DNA of 64,000 nucleotides, taken from positions 1 to 64,000 of the forward strand of contig NZ_JAFFQD010000006.1 in the NCBI RefSeq assembly GCF_016918565.1, given 5' to 3'. A program made the translations under genes and the position numbers. The notes under the pieces were generated by a model. The model had not been told where the DNA came from. It worked only from the letters and a program-made list of their open reading frames with translations, and did no database searches. This DNA is from Desulfogranum marinum. GTDB taxonomy: Bacteria > Desulfobacterota > Desulfobulbia > Desulfobulbales > Desulfobulbaceae. Shown here piece by piece: positions 46,000 through 55,759 of this stretch. Each line of letters opens with the position of its first letter. The first letter of the stretch is position 1.

Positions 46000-46240
46000 T
46001 ACATCATGCCAACATGCTGTGTTGACAAAGTCTAACAAGAGCGCGCTACAGGTCAACGAGTATCAGGTTTCACCAATACTGGCATCAGGCTGTTACAGTC
46101 GCTGGATATATACAGCCGGCAGGGCTTTTATTTAAGTCCAAACGGGTTTGCCCACGGCCCGTCAGCAAATTGGTATTAACCAAACACTGCTATGGAGAAG
46201 AATTCACAGGGGTATCTCCATCGTTACTCTGTAACAAAAT

Positions 46241-46281
46241 AAACGGTGCCTTGGAAAAAGACTTTTTCCAAGGCACCGTTT
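46241..46281 (+). terminator. perfect 19-bp hairpin downstream of icd
   Basis: AAACGGTGCCTTGGAAAAA, loop GAC, TTTTTCCAAGGCACCGTTT are perfectly complementary. Lying between icd and the convergent small secreted protein gene, it probably terminates both. Confidence 0.8.
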
Positions 46282-46358
46282 ATCAGCAATGAGTACAACT
46301 CTTCAGCGAATAACAAACCTCGCCTTCACCTCGAACAATCACTGTTCAGCAGCACTGG

Positions 46359-46661
46359 TTATGAACCAGATGTATCTTTTGTCGTCTTGCTCGAGCTGGA
46401 TTTTTTACTGCTGGAGCTTTTCTTCTTGCTATCAGTAGTAGCAGAAGTTTTTTTACTTTTGCCTGATTTAGCTCGGCAATAGGCGTCTACAGTTTTTCCA
46501 GCCTTGGTTTTATAGCTTTTTACCCAGCTGCAATCACTGCTTGATTCGCATTTCGACCTGGACAGCCCCTTGCAGGTCGCCGCAAACAACGATGAGCTAA
46601 AGACCAAAGAAACACTTATAGCCAAGGCCATCACAATAATCGGATAGCTCGCTTTCTTCAT
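46359..46661 (-). CDS. small secreted Cys-containing, Ser/Lys-rich protein
   Basis: A 100-residue exported protein. The signal peptide (IIVMALAISVSLVFSSSLFA) is followed by a short domain with four cysteines, CKGLSRSKCESSSDCSW and VDAYC, that could form two disulfides. The last 35 residues are almost only Ser, Lys and Thr. This looks like a small cell-envelope protein with a basic disordered tail. No function is recognised. The gene is single, convergent with icd. Confidence 0.75.
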   Translation of the reverse strand: MKKASYPIIVMALAISVSLVFSSSLFAATCKGLSRSKCESSSDCSWVKSYKTKAGKTVDAYCRAKSGKSKKTSATTDSKKKSSSSKKSSSSKTTKDTSGS

Positions 46662-46849
46662 TTCCTTCCCCCTTTTGTTGATAAAAGGGATACTGGCGAA
46701 ACAATGCTTTCACCAAGTCATATACAATCTCAGTATACAAGACATCTCCACTAGTTACGACGGTCCACACCAACAATGTCCTGCTCTAATTGCAAGCTAC
46801 TGGAGATACTGAACCTCTCCATCTCCCTAAAAAAGATTGCCAGACAAAG

Positions 46850-46889
46850 AAAAAAGGCGAAGTCAACCATCGCTGACTCCGCCTTTTTT
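46850..46889 (-). terminator. intrinsic terminator of fadL
   Basis: AAAAAAGGCGAAGTCA and TGACTCCGCCTTTTTT form a hairpin with one mismatch and T-runs on both strands. On the minus strand it follows the fadL stop by about 25 bases. Confidence 0.85.
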
Positions 46890-46912
46890 CGGTGTGTAAA
46901 ATCTTATTTTTT

Positions 46913-48139
46913 TTACAATTTCCAGGACAATCCGATGGTCACGAGATGCGCCGCGGCATCGTCAAAGGTTCCGTTAATGGTATCCTGGGTAACTGTACGG
47001 CTGTCCTTCTTATCATAGAGATAGGCAATTCCCACCTCCATATCTTCGGTCGCCTTGTAGCGCAAACCTATGGAATAAAGCTGTGCATCTGAGTCGGGTA
47101 ACTCAAAACCAAGGGCCTCACTGGGCGCAGGGTTTTCATCCAGTGCAAAACCAGCCATGAGCACAAAATCATTTTTAAAATCATACTCTATGCCCATGCG
47201 AAAGGTGTTCGTATCTGACCAGTTTCTTGCCATAGGCTGGTCAAACACCGCTGTGAGTACAGGGTTACCGAGGGAAACAGGATAATCGAAATCAAGTGTT
47301 TCATACTCTGACCAGTACGTCCTATCATATTCCAATTCAACGGTCAGTTGATCAAAAAAGGTATAAGAGGCCGCAATAGCCAAAACTGCAGGAACAGGAA
47401 TAGCAACATCAACATCACCGTTGTAAGTACTTGGCCCCAAGGAAGTAGCCAGTCTTGCCGTACCGGTTACATCAAGATCAACCTTAGAGCGGTAGGTAAC
47501 CGAAATGTTCAGGTCCTCAACCGGACGCGCTGTCAGCGCAATATTATAACCAGCTTCCCAGGCATCACCGTCCATATCGCGACTTATGCCAATTCCGGTG
47601 GGGGTCATCCCCGTGCTCTTTACCTTGCCATCTGCATAGATCCCCCGAATGCCGACTCCAACGGAAAACTGATCACAAAAGCGATAGGATATGGTTGGAT
47701 TTGCCTCAAAAACCTTAAGGGTAAACTCTTCAGCAAAGGTTCTTGGAAACGGATCATGCCACTGCTTAGACAAACCTGCCGGTGCGGTAAAAGAAAAACC
47801 TACACGGAAATCGCCGTAATAGGGAGACACAGCAAAAAAGGTTGGCAGAAAGAAATTTTCTTTTTCCGATTCACCGTTGTACGATGGGGTTCTGCTGTCA
47901 GTATATGAAATTGAGGCAAGATGTATCCAGGTAGCATCTACCTCCAGATATCCCCGGTCGTCAAGCCATGACATATTTGCAGGATTATAATACGTTGCAT
48001 CTGCCCCAGGGGTATACGCCACGTAGGCTCCTGCGCGTGCTGTGGAATTGACCGACTGCTCAGGTATCCTCCACCCCGATCCATATGCTGCCCCCGCTCC
48101 TACAAGTAAAACCGCTGCCACCACTGCAATTTTTTTCAT
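46913..48139 (-). CDS. fadL: OmpP1/FadL-family outer-membrane transporter
   Basis: A 408-residue outer-membrane beta-barrel for uptake of long-chain fatty acids or other hydrophobic compounds. The ATG at 48139, preceded by AGGAGG, gives a classic signal peptide (MKKIAVVAAVLLVGAGAAYG). The mature N-terminus SGWRIPEQSVNSTARAGAYV and ATYYNPANMSWL match the FadL plug and hatch region. It ends with an aromatic-rich strand (LVTIGLSWKL). The gene is 28 bases downstream of the acyl-CoA synthetase gene, so uptake and activation are likely co-expressed. Confidence 0.93.
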   Translation of the reverse strand: MKKIAVVAAVLLVGAGAAYGSGWRIPEQSVNSTARAGAYVAYTPGADATYYNPANMSWLDDRGYLEVDATWIHLASISYTDSRTPSYNGESEKENFFLPTFFAVSPYYGDFRVGFSFTAPAGLSKQWHDPFPRTFAEEFTLKVFEANPTISYRFCDQFSVGVGIRGIYADGKVKSTGMTPTGIGISRDMDGDAWEAGYNIALTARPVEDLNISVTYRSKVDLDVTGTARLATSLGPSTYNGDVDVAIPVPAVLAIAASYTFFDQLTVELEYDRTYWSEYETLDFDYPVSLGNPVLTAVFDQPMARNWSDTNTFRMGIEYDFKNDFVLMAGFALDENPAPSEALGFELPDSDAQLYSIGLRYKATEDMEVGIAYLYDKKDSRTVTQDTINGTFDDAAAHLVTIGLSWKL

Positions 48140-48167
48140 CTCCCCTCCTTTTGTATTTTCGGTTGAA

Positions 48168-49943
48168 TCACACATGCATATTGTCTGCTGAATACAAATA
48201 TCTTTTAATTTTATGAGTTGCCGTTTTTATGAACGGCTCGCGCCGCTCCAATACGCGAGAAAGCCTTGAAGAAGGGGGCAATTTTTCATTTACTTCTACC
48301 CGCATCTCTTCCAACATGGACGAGATAAAATGATGTCGCTGCGTGCGACTCTTACCAACAGTTTTATTATCAATAAATTCATAATCCGGGTACACCCAGA
48401 CTTCCAGTACACCGCGATTTTCCACAACAAGAGACTCAACCACATAGGGGCATGAATTCACTTTATGCTCGATGGCCTCTGGATAGACATTTTCTCCATT
48501 TGACAGCACTATAACCGATTTTGAGCGCCCCTTAATGTACAGATTGCCCTCGCTGTCTAAAAAACCTAAATCGCCGGTTTTCAGCCAACCATCTTCTGTA
48601 AAAGTGGCCTGGGTTGCTTCAGGATCATTCAGATAGCCCTGCATAATATTGGGACCTCTTGCCTGAATTTCACCAATACCATCTTCAAAACGGCCTTCAT
48701 CAATACGAACTTCCACCCTTGGCACCGGCTTACCAACCGATCCCAGGTTGACGGTCTTGTCACCATGGGGGCCGCCGGCAAGCAATGGAGAGGATTCGGT
48801 TAGCCCGTAGCCAACCAAAAAGGGAAAGCCTGCATCGCGCAGAAAAGTCTCGACCTCAGGATTAAGGGCAGCCCCGCCAATACCCATGAGCTGCAGCCTT
48901 CCACCGAAAAAGTCGGTGAGTTTGCTGCCGATTTTTTTATACACCATTTTTCTGCCTATATTAAATCGGCAGGCAAAAGAGAGCATCTTGCTCTTCTCAA
49001 CCGCTGGAACCACCCGTTTCTTGAATATTTTTTCGATAACCAGCGGCACGACCAGCATCACATGGGGCCGCTCTTTTGCACAAATTCGCTGTAAAATTGC
49101 AGGAGTCGGCGTTTTCCCAGCATACACAACACGTCCGCCGGTCAACAGGGGCAGCAGGAAACCAGTTGTAAATTCATAAGTGTGTGAAATCGGTAGTACA
49201 GAAAGGAAAACCCATTCTGCCTGAATATCCATAACACCGCTGGCCGAATACGCATTGGAACACAAATTTTCGTGACTGAGCACCACGGCCTTGGAAAAGC
49301 CGGAAGTCCCGGAAGTATACAAAACAGAGGCAATATCTTCGGCCTTAACTACTGGAAAAGTTAACGTTTCGTTTTCCGCCTCAGCTGCGAACTGGTCGAG
49401 TGCCTTGTCTAAAAAGCTACTCAATGTCTGCAGGGTAATGAGCCCGGTATCATCGATATAATCATCAAGGGTTACAACTGTGCTAAGCTCTTTTTTGAGA
49501 TCATAAATTTTTTCTATTTGTCTCTGGGTGAGAAAAATAATATCACATTCCATTTCATTGAGGATGTGATGGACGTCGGCTTCCGGCAAGTCCGGAAAAA
49601 GAGGCACGACATGGGCTCCTAACCTGACAATGGCAAAATAAACCATGCCCCAAAAATGTGAATTTTCGCTGAGGATGGCCACCCTATCACCCCGCTTGAC
49701 TCCCAGAGAAGCGAGATAGGCCGCCAGACTGAGAATCCGAACATGAAACTCCTTGTAACTTAAGGGTTTCTCAAGGGCCATTCCTGTAGCAGGTAAATGG
49801 CGAAATCGCCTGCAGCTTATGTCAATAAGTTCATTTAAAGTTGCCGCATTTTCCTGGATAGCTGGCAGATTTTCAGTGGAGATGGTATCAACGGGTATTT
49901 GTCCGTCATGCTCCTTGTTCTCTATTTTCATTTCATCGTTCAT
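48168..49943 (-). CDS. fadD: long-chain fatty-acid-CoA ligase-like AMP-forming enzyme
   Basis: A 591-residue adenylate-forming enzyme. The P-loop-like motif is SVLYTSGTSGFSKAVVLSH, followed by the A5 motif GYGLTESSP and A7/A8 motifs WLKTGDLGFLDSEGNLYIKG. It would activate a fatty acid as acyl-AMP and transfer it to CoA or ACP. The C-terminal domain is shorter than in standard FadD, and the lysine region differs (KTATHKIKRYLY), so substrate range is uncertain. It lies upstream of fadL on the same strand with 28 bases between. Confidence 0.9.
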   Translation of the reverse strand: MNDEMKIENKEHDGQIPVDTISTENLPAIQENAATLNELIDISCRRFRHLPATGMALEKPLSYKEFHVRILSLAAYLASLGVKRGDRVAILSENSHFWGMVYFAIVRLGAHVVPLFPDLPEADVHHILNEMECDIIFLTQRQIEKIYDLKKELSTVVTLDDYIDDTGLITLQTLSSFLDKALDQFAAEAENETLTFPVVKAEDIASVLYTSGTSGFSKAVVLSHENLCSNAYSASGVMDIQAEWVFLSVLPISHTYEFTTGFLLPLLTGGRVVYAGKTPTPAILQRICAKERPHVMLVVPLVIEKIFKKRVVPAVEKSKMLSFACRFNIGRKMVYKKIGSKLTDFFGGRLQLMGIGGAALNPEVETFLRDAGFPFLVGYGLTESSPLLAGGPHGDKTVNLGSVGKPVPRVEVRIDEGRFEDGIGEIQARGPNIMQGYLNDPEATQATFTEDGWLKTGDLGFLDSEGNLYIKGRSKSVIVLSNGENVYPEAIEHKVNSCPYVVESLVVENRGVLEVWVYPDYEFIDNKTVGKSRTQRHHFISSMLEEMRVEVNEKLPPSSRLSRVLERREPFIKTATHKIKRYLYSADNMHV

Positions 49944-50108
49944 GCTATTCTCCAGATACAGACCTTAGCCATTGTCATTTTGGACTGTTGATACCATAAA
50001 CAATGAGAGTTTTCAAAGGAAACGGGCTCAAATGGCTTGACAGTCAACTGACACCGATATTAAAATTCCAATTCTTTTCAATTGATCAAAATCAAGAGAT
50101 TCATTCTC

Positions 50109-51188
50109 ATGCAACGAGGCATACCTTTTTTTCTTTTTCTCTGTTTCTGGTGTTCGCTTTTTCATGTCCAGGATGTTGCGGCTATGCAACTCCCGGTCCT
50201 GGAAAACAGTGCCAAGACGAGACCAGGCGCCCAAACTGGCGAAGCAGCTACGCAAATTTCTGCTCCCAGTCATCCTACGACATTCGGAAGGACCGCTTCC
50301 CAGAATCAAGTGAACTCAACCTCAGCGGTTATTTCCTTGGGGGAAGCATACAAGATCACAGCGGTTAAGAGGCGAATTGGCACTCCAACCAAAGAGGAGC
50401 GCGTCCATCTGCCAAAAATCAACAAACAAATCAGTTCCAAGTGCGTGATGGTAATGGATGCGGTTACCGGAGAGACCATCTTTGCCAAATCACCCGATAC
50501 CCCTCGCCAGCCGGCCTCCACCATCAAGGTGCTCACAGGGTCGATCGCTTTAAAATTGTTAGAGAAGAGAGAAAAAGTAGGTGTTAGTCAAAAGGCATCC
50601 CGAATGCCGAGTTCGAAAGTCTACCTCGATCCAAAAAAAGACTACCTGGCTACAGACCTTATCAATGCAGTGCTGCTCGCCTCAGCCAACGATGCCAGTG
50701 TGGCATTGGCTGAAAAAATAGCCGGAAACGAAAAAAAATTTGCTTACATGATGACCTTGAGAGCAAAGCTGTGGGGAGCAAAGCGTACAATCTGCAAAAC
50801 AGCATCCGGACTCACTGCCAAGGGTCAACAGTCAACGGCAAGAGATCTGGCAAATATATTCAGACATGCCATGCAAAATGCTGAATTTGCCCGTCGGATG
50901 AAAAAACGCAAAGTTGTAACCACTGAGGGAAAAACGCTCTACAATCACAATAAAGCGCTGTGGCGGGTAAAGGGAACGCAAGCCGGAAAAACGGGTTATA
51001 CATCAGCAGCCCGGCAAACCTATGTCGGTCAATTTTCTCGAGACGGGGAACGTATAGTGGTCGCAATCATGGGCAGCGAAACCATGTGGAGCGATGTGAA
51101 AAAACTTGTTGACTACGGCTTCAAGAAAAAACAGCAGCTTCGCTACGCCAAGGCGGCGGCTTCCCCCCCGGCAGCGGCCATCAACTAA
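50109..51188 (+). CDS. D-alanyl-D-alanine carboxypeptidase (DacA-type)
   Basis: A 359-residue exported serine peptidase that trims the fifth D-Ala of peptidoglycan. From the ATG at 50109 it has a signal peptide (GIPFFLFLCFWCSLFHVQDV) and a proline/alanine-rich linker to about residue 90. The three penicillin-binding motifs are present: SxxK in PASTIKVL, SxN in LASANDAS, and KTG in AGKTGYTSAA. An in-frame TTG at 50082 gives a poorer N-terminus. There is no clear C-terminal amphipathic anchor, so it may be soluble in the periplasm. Confidence 0.93.
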   Translation: MQRGIPFFLFLCFWCSLFHVQDVAAMQLPVLENSAKTRPGAQTGEAATQISAPSHPTTFGRTASQNQVNSTSAVISLGEAYKITAVKRRIGTPTKEERVHLPKINKQISSKCVMVMDAVTGETIFAKSPDTPRQPASTIKVLTGSIALKLLEKREKVGVSQKASRMPSSKVYLDPKKDYLATDLINAVLLASANDASVALAEKIAGNEKKFAYMMTLRAKLWGAKRTICKTASGLTAKGQQSTARDLANIFRHAMQNAEFARRMKKRKVVTTEGKTLYNHNKALWRVKGTQAGKTGYTSAARQTYVGQFSRDGERIVVAIMGSETMWSDVKKLVDYGFKKKQQLRYAKAAASPPAAAIN

Positions 51189-51236
51189 CGTTAAAGGTTT
51201 GCACCCACATCCAGACTGTTAAGCACATTTCATGGA

Positions 51237-51614
51237 TTATTTTTCCAGTTGTTGACTTACCAGGCTAAGAAGGACGTCACGTTTGAAAGGTTTCTCAAGG
51301 GTTGCAATATCACCTAAATAGCCGGCCATGGTCAAATAGCGTTCCGCCTTAATTGCGCCACCACCGGAAATGGCCAGTATTCTGAGGTCAGGATAATCCC
51401 GGACCAATTCCATGATAAACTTGAGCCCATCTTTCACGGGCATAATCATATCGGTAATCACAAGGTCAAAAGAATATTTGCCCACAAGCGACATACCATG
51501 TTCACCGTTTTCTGCGGTATGCACTTCATAGCCTTCTTGAGAAAGCATCTGTGTCAGCATTGTGCGAATCTGATCCTCATCATCTACAACTAGTATCCGC
51601 TTCAAATGACCCAA
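51237..51614 (-). CDS. single-domain response regulator
   Basis: A 125-residue CheY-like receiver with no output domain. Acidic pocket residues lie in RILVVDDEDQIR; the phospho-acceptor aspartate is in DLVITDMIMPVKDG; the threonine/serine (ILAISGGGA) and lysine (TLEKPFKRD) switch residues are present. It ends as a pure receiver (about 120 residues is normal). No histidine kinase gene is nearby, so its partner is unknown. Confidence 0.93.
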   Translation of the reverse strand: MGHLKRILVVDDEDQIRTMLTQMLSQEGYEVHTAENGEHGMSLVGKYSFDLVITDMIMPVKDGLKFIMELVRDYPDLRILAISGGGAIKAERYLTMAGYLGDIATLEKPFKRDVLLSLVSQQLEK

Positions 51615-51700
51615 CTCCTATCAAAGGGTAATAATGTAAACATATTACCCTTATAATAGCAGTGAGAAGAGCTACCAGGCAACTGCTTTTTACACTTTTT

Positions 51701-52636
51701 CTATTTTACCTTTCTACAGAATCTTCCAAAACCACCCGGAATAGTCCCAGAGGCCCAAAATGCCCTGCCGTGTTTATAGTCGACAAACCAGTATCCACCT
51801 GGTTTTCGGGTGGCATCGACAAAAACAAACGGCTGTGCTGCCGAAAAACAGGGATGGAGATACTGGTCTTTGCTGTTTTTTTCTTTGCACATCAACGAGA
51901 GCCCTTCGGCCATGGTAGGCAGGCGCCAGTCATCATATCCTGCAAATTTTTCTTTATTGTGTTTTTCCACTTCCCGCCGCATAGAGCGATTGCTCATGAT
52001 GTCCGCCCCTTCCCGCTGCCACATCAAACCCGACTTCTTATCAATAACAGTCTTCCCATCTCCACTGTCAACGAGACAACTCTCATAGCTGCCATCAGGT
52101 TTACGCTCATGGTCAACGAGGTTGTACGTGGTGACCAGCTCCACCACATCTTCTTCACTCAACTCTGATGGTTGATCCGGAAATTCTACCGATTCTACAT
52201 CCTCGCCGGCTTCGTCAACAGTTGGTAGCCCTGAGGAACCAAGAATATCAATACGTTCGTCCTCAATGGGGATAATTTTTGAATCATCTTCAGTTTCGAT
52301 AACGTGCTCAATCAGCCACGTTCTAAGCCGTTCATTGATGGGATGGGTACGCTCGAACATGGCCACCTTTCCCTGCTCACCAACACATTCATCGACCAGC
52401 TCCTGCGGGGCAAGAATTTCTGCTACAACCCGGGCATGTTTAATACCCCGCTCCATGAGACATAACTTCGAAGGTTCTCCCCAAGCATCAATAAAAAAGT
52501 AATAAACCCGCTCATTCTTACTGCGAACACGCTCCACACCACCCCAACTTTCGAAGGTACCAAAGGTGTATTCCGGAGTCATATCCCAATCGATGGTAGG
52601 CATTCCCGGAATTTGCAGTTTTTTGAACAGTCCCAT
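51701..52636 (-). CDS. DUF1566-domain protein
   Basis: A 311-residue soluble protein. Residues 1-170 have an unassigned domain (MGLFKKLQIPGMPTIDWDMT) and an acidic stretch rich in Glu and Asp. The C-terminal part is a DUF1566 (Lcl C-terminal-like, C-type-lectin-related) domain, with VIDKKSGLMWQREGADI, FAGYDDWRLPTMAEGLSL and the end WASGTIPGGFGRFCRKVK. No signal peptide is visible. DUF1566 proteins are abundant in this phylum; their ligands are mostly unknown. It is divergent from glgX. Confidence 0.85.
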   Translation of the reverse strand: MGLFKKLQIPGMPTIDWDMTPEYTFGTFESWGGVERVRSKNERVYYFFIDAWGEPSKLCLMERGIKHARVVAEILAPQELVDECVGEQGKVAMFERTHPINERLRTWLIEHVIETEDDSKIIPIEDERIDILGSSGLPTVDEAGEDVESVEFPDQPSELSEEDVVELVTTYNLVDHERKPDGSYESCLVDSGDGKTVIDKKSGLMWQREGADIMSNRSMRREVEKHNKEKFAGYDDWRLPTMAEGLSLMCKEKNSKDQYLHPCFSAAQPFVFVDATRKPGGYWFVDYKHGRAFWASGTIPGGFGRFCRKVK

Positions 52637-52737
52637 AAATCCTCCTTAAGTGTTTAGAAAAAATCTAAAACCAAGTAGAGTGTTGGCAAAAATAAAATCC
52701 TCTCATTTTATATAATGATTATTATTATCAGGTCAAG

Positions 52738-54858
52738 ATGAATCAGCTGACAACCTTTCCCGCTGGCCTTCCTCTGCCTCTAGGCACTTCACCAACCCCT
52801 GCAGGAATGAACTTTGCTCTTTTTTCCAGAAATGCCGACGCAGTTACCCTTATCCTCGAGTTCAAAAAGCGCGGTAAGCCTCAGCAACTCAAAATAAAGC
52901 TTCACCCGAAAATTAATAAAACAGGGGACATATGGCACATCCTCATTCCTGAGCTGAGCATGCCCTGCTATTACGGCTACCGGATATCCGGGCCTTTTGA
53001 CCCGGAGGGAAGCGGACATGCTTATGACGATTCACTCATTATCCTTGACCCCTATGCAAAAGAGCTGCGCTCCTCTCATTGGGGAGAGAAATGGGGAGGC
53101 CTGGGAAAACAACCCTGCTGTCGTATCCAGCCGCCACATTACGACTGGGAAGATGATCGTCCGTTGAACATCCCTCTCAAGGACTCTGTTATTTATGAAC
53201 TCCATGTTCGCGGATTCACCCAGGACCCATCATCACATGTTGCTCATCCAGGTACCTTCAAAGGAATTACGGAAAAGATCGAATATTTGCAGGATTTGGG
53301 GGTCACGGCCGTAGAATTAATGCCGGTCACAGAATTCAATGAGAATGAAACACTCTTTATCAACCCCGAAACAGGTGAAAAGTTAAAAAACTACTGGGGC
53401 TACAGCCCGCTGTCCTTCTTCTCTCCAAAATCCGGCTATTGCAGTCAACCAAAGGATCCTCTCAATGAATTCAGGGACATGGTCAAAGCGCTGCATAAAG
53501 CGGGCATAGAAGTTATTTTAGATATTGTCTACAACCATACTGCAGAAGGAGGCATCGATGGTCCGACAACCAGTTTCAGGGGAATAGACAATACCATTTA
53601 TTATCTACTCGATCCCTGGACCAGAAACTATCTCAATTTTTCCGGCTGCGGCAACACCTGCAACTGCAACCATCCCATTGTCCGCAGCCTCATTATGGAT
53701 GCCCTCCACTGGTGGGTTATTGAGATGCATGTGGATGGTTTTCGCTTTGACCTAGCCTCCATCCTGGGTAGGGACTCCAACGGGCATGTCCTCGCCAATC
53801 CGCCGATGGTTGAAATGATCGCCGAAGACCCTGTGCTTGCCGACACAAAAATTATCGCAGAAGCCTGGGATGCAGCCGGCTTATACCAGGTAGGGAGTTT
53901 TTCAACGCATCATCGTTGGGCTGAGTGGAATGGTAAATTCCGCGACGATGTCCGTTCTTTTATGTGTGGTCATAAAAATACGGTTGCCTCCCTTGCCACC
54001 CGCATCGCAGGCAGCTCTGATCTCTACCAGCACAGCGACAGACGCCCGTGCAACTCAATTAATTTTATCACGAGCCACGACGGCTTTACCTTGGCTGATC
54101 TTGTCAGTTACAACCACAAACACAACCTTCCAAACGGAGAAGACAACCGTGACGGAGACAATCATAACATCAGCTGGAACAGTGGCAAAGAGGGGCCGAC
54201 CAACGATAAAGCTGTGTTGGCACTCCGCTCCCGTCGATCTCGAACCATGCTTGCCATTCTCTTTCTCTCCCAAGGTGTGCCCATGATTGTGGCTGGTGAT
54301 GAGTTTTCCCGCACTCAACAGGGCAACAATAATGCATGGTGCCAGGATAACGAGACAAGCTGGCTCAACTGGCAGCTCTGGAAAAAGAATGAAACCATGT
54401 TCCGCTTTGTACAGCAGCTGATCCGATTGCGCCGGGAGCATGTTGTTTTTAGGCGCGACGATTTTTTCCTCACCGCTGACAATGCAGACGAACCTCTCCA
54501 TATGCAGGAAATAAGCTGGCATAGTCTTTTACCAGGTCAACAAAACTGGTCAGACGGGTGTCACACGCTGAGCTTTCTCCTCAACGGCTCCCAGCTGCCG
54601 GAAGAAGACGATGATTTTTACGTGATGCTTAACGGTAATATCCAGACAACCAAGACATTCACCATTCCAGCCCCACCAATACGACCACACCAAAGGATCT
54701 GGAAAAAAATAATCGACACAGGGCTCAGCGGTCCTGAGGATTTTATGGAGTTACATGCGGCACCGACCGTAAAAAACGGTGCCCGTGTGATTGTTCCGAA
54801 CATGGGGTGTGTGGTGCTCCAGTCCACCATCGCAAAAACAGATAAGGGAAAAAAATGA
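52738..54858 (+). CDS. glgX: glycogen debranching enzyme
   Basis: A 706-residue GH13 isoamylase-type enzyme that hydrolyses alpha-1,6 branches of glycogen. An N-terminal CBM48 domain (GTSPTPAGMNFALFSRNADA) leads to the catalytic barrel. Motifs: VILDIVYNHTAEGG, the nucleophile region DGFRFDLAS, the acid/base IIAEAWDAAG, and FITSHDGFTL. The length is typical of GlgX (650-720). The stop overlaps the SGNH hydrolase start by 4 nt, so they are coupled. Confidence 0.95.
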   Translation: MNQLTTFPAGLPLPLGTSPTPAGMNFALFSRNADAVTLILEFKKRGKPQQLKIKLHPKINKTGDIWHILIPELSMPCYYGYRISGPFDPEGSGHAYDDSLIILDPYAKELRSSHWGEKWGGLGKQPCCRIQPPHYDWEDDRPLNIPLKDSVIYELHVRGFTQDPSSHVAHPGTFKGITEKIEYLQDLGVTAVELMPVTEFNENETLFINPETGEKLKNYWGYSPLSFFSPKSGYCSQPKDPLNEFRDMVKALHKAGIEVILDIVYNHTAEGGIDGPTTSFRGIDNTIYYLLDPWTRNYLNFSGCGNTCNCNHPIVRSLIMDALHWWVIEMHVDGFRFDLASILGRDSNGHVLANPPMVEMIAEDPVLADTKIIAEAWDAAGLYQVGSFSTHHRWAEWNGKFRDDVRSFMCGHKNTVASLATRIAGSSDLYQHSDRRPCNSINFITSHDGFTLADLVSYNHKHNLPNGEDNRDGDNHNISWNSGKEGPTNDKAVLALRSRRSRTMLAILFLSQGVPMIVAGDEFSRTQQGNNNAWCQDNETSWLNWQLWKKNETMFRFVQQLIRLRREHVVFRRDDFFLTADNADEPLHMQEISWHSLLPGQQNWSDGCHTLSFLLNGSQLPEEDDDFYVMLNGNIQTTKTFTIPAPPIRPHQRIWKKIIDTGLSGPEDFMELHAAPTVKNGARVIVPNMGCVVLQSTIAKTDKGKK

Positions 54859-55379
54859 AAACATTGCTCATGCTAGGCGATTCGCTTGTCGAATGGGGTG
54901 ATTGGCCTACACTGCTGCCGGAATACAACGTTATAAACAGAGGGATGGCCGGTGAATGTACCGAAGGGCTCGCAGGCCGGCTCATAGATGAAATTAACAG
55001 TACCGCCGAACCTGATGCAGTCCTGATTCAGTCAGGAACCAACAACCTGCTCATGGGATCGCCGCACTTTCCTGCAATCCACTCCAGTATGGTGCCAACC
55101 ATCCGCACCTTTTACCCTTCCTGCTCCATTATCATCAGTTCTCTGATGCCCATGTCCATAATTCCAAGCCATAAGCTGGAGGAAATCAACAAACAACTCC
55201 AGGAGATAACCACCCAGACAGAAAACTGTTTTTATCTTGATATGGTTCCCCCGTTCAATGAAAAATGTTTGCCGATAACAAAACCCGGATTCCTCAATGA
55301 CCAAGTACACCTGAGCACACGAGGTTATCAGGTATGGGCCGAGGAAATAGCAACATTTTTACAGGATGTCCTACAATAA
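54855..55379 (+). CDS. SGNH/GDSL hydrolase
   Basis: A 174-residue esterase-type enzyme. Block I is LMLGDSLVEWGD (nucleophile serine), block II the glycine in INRGMAGECTEGL, block III the asparagine in IQSGTNNLL, and block V is DQVHLSTRGY (Asp and His of the triad). There is no signal peptide. It may deacylate a carbohydrate or lipid. Coupling to glgX suggests carbohydrate metabolism, but the substrate is unknown. Confidence 0.9.
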   Translation: MKTLLMLGDSLVEWGDWPTLLPEYNVINRGMAGECTEGLAGRLIDEINSTAEPDAVLIQSGTNNLLMGSPHFPAIHSSMVPTIRTFYPSCSIIISSLMPMSIIPSHKLEEINKQLQEITTQTENCFYLDMVPPFNEKCLPITKPGFLNDQVHLSTRGYQVWAEEIATFLQDVLQ

Positions 55380-55459
55380 GGAACAACGTTGACAATCTCT
55401 CGGTCACGGCTTATCAATATTGCTGTTATGGGTGGCACTGGCTGCGCTTTCCCTGATCA

Positions 55460-55580
55460 ACCCGAATTTCTCATGAGCTTTTTGATTACAAACTCAATTA
55501 TTTGATATTATTACTTAAAGAGTATTTGCACAATTAACAGTCTGTTTTTCGTTTTCAATCAAAAAGTTCCCCCTTCGGGT
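55460..55580 (+). repeat. 120-bp palindromic dispersed repeat, copy 2
   Basis: It has the same ends (CCCGAA, TTCGGG) and inner inverted arms as the copy at 40187-40306, with about 90 percent identity and no coding capacity. TCAA occurs directly on both sides (55456-55459 and 55579-55582), a possible 4-bp target duplication. It lies about 80 bases downstream of the SGNH gene. Confidence 0.85.
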
Positions 55581-55759
55581 CAATAGATTTTTCCACAGGT
55601 TCTGCGTTACAAACCACTTGCGGTAGTTTACTATCGGAGTCTACGCTTACCTGCTGCGCGGCTTGAGCCTTGCCCTGCGAAAAACTTTATTGATGAGAAA
55701 TCCGGGCAAATAACAATTGACCACTGCGTATACACAAAAATATACTTGGAGATTCCAGC

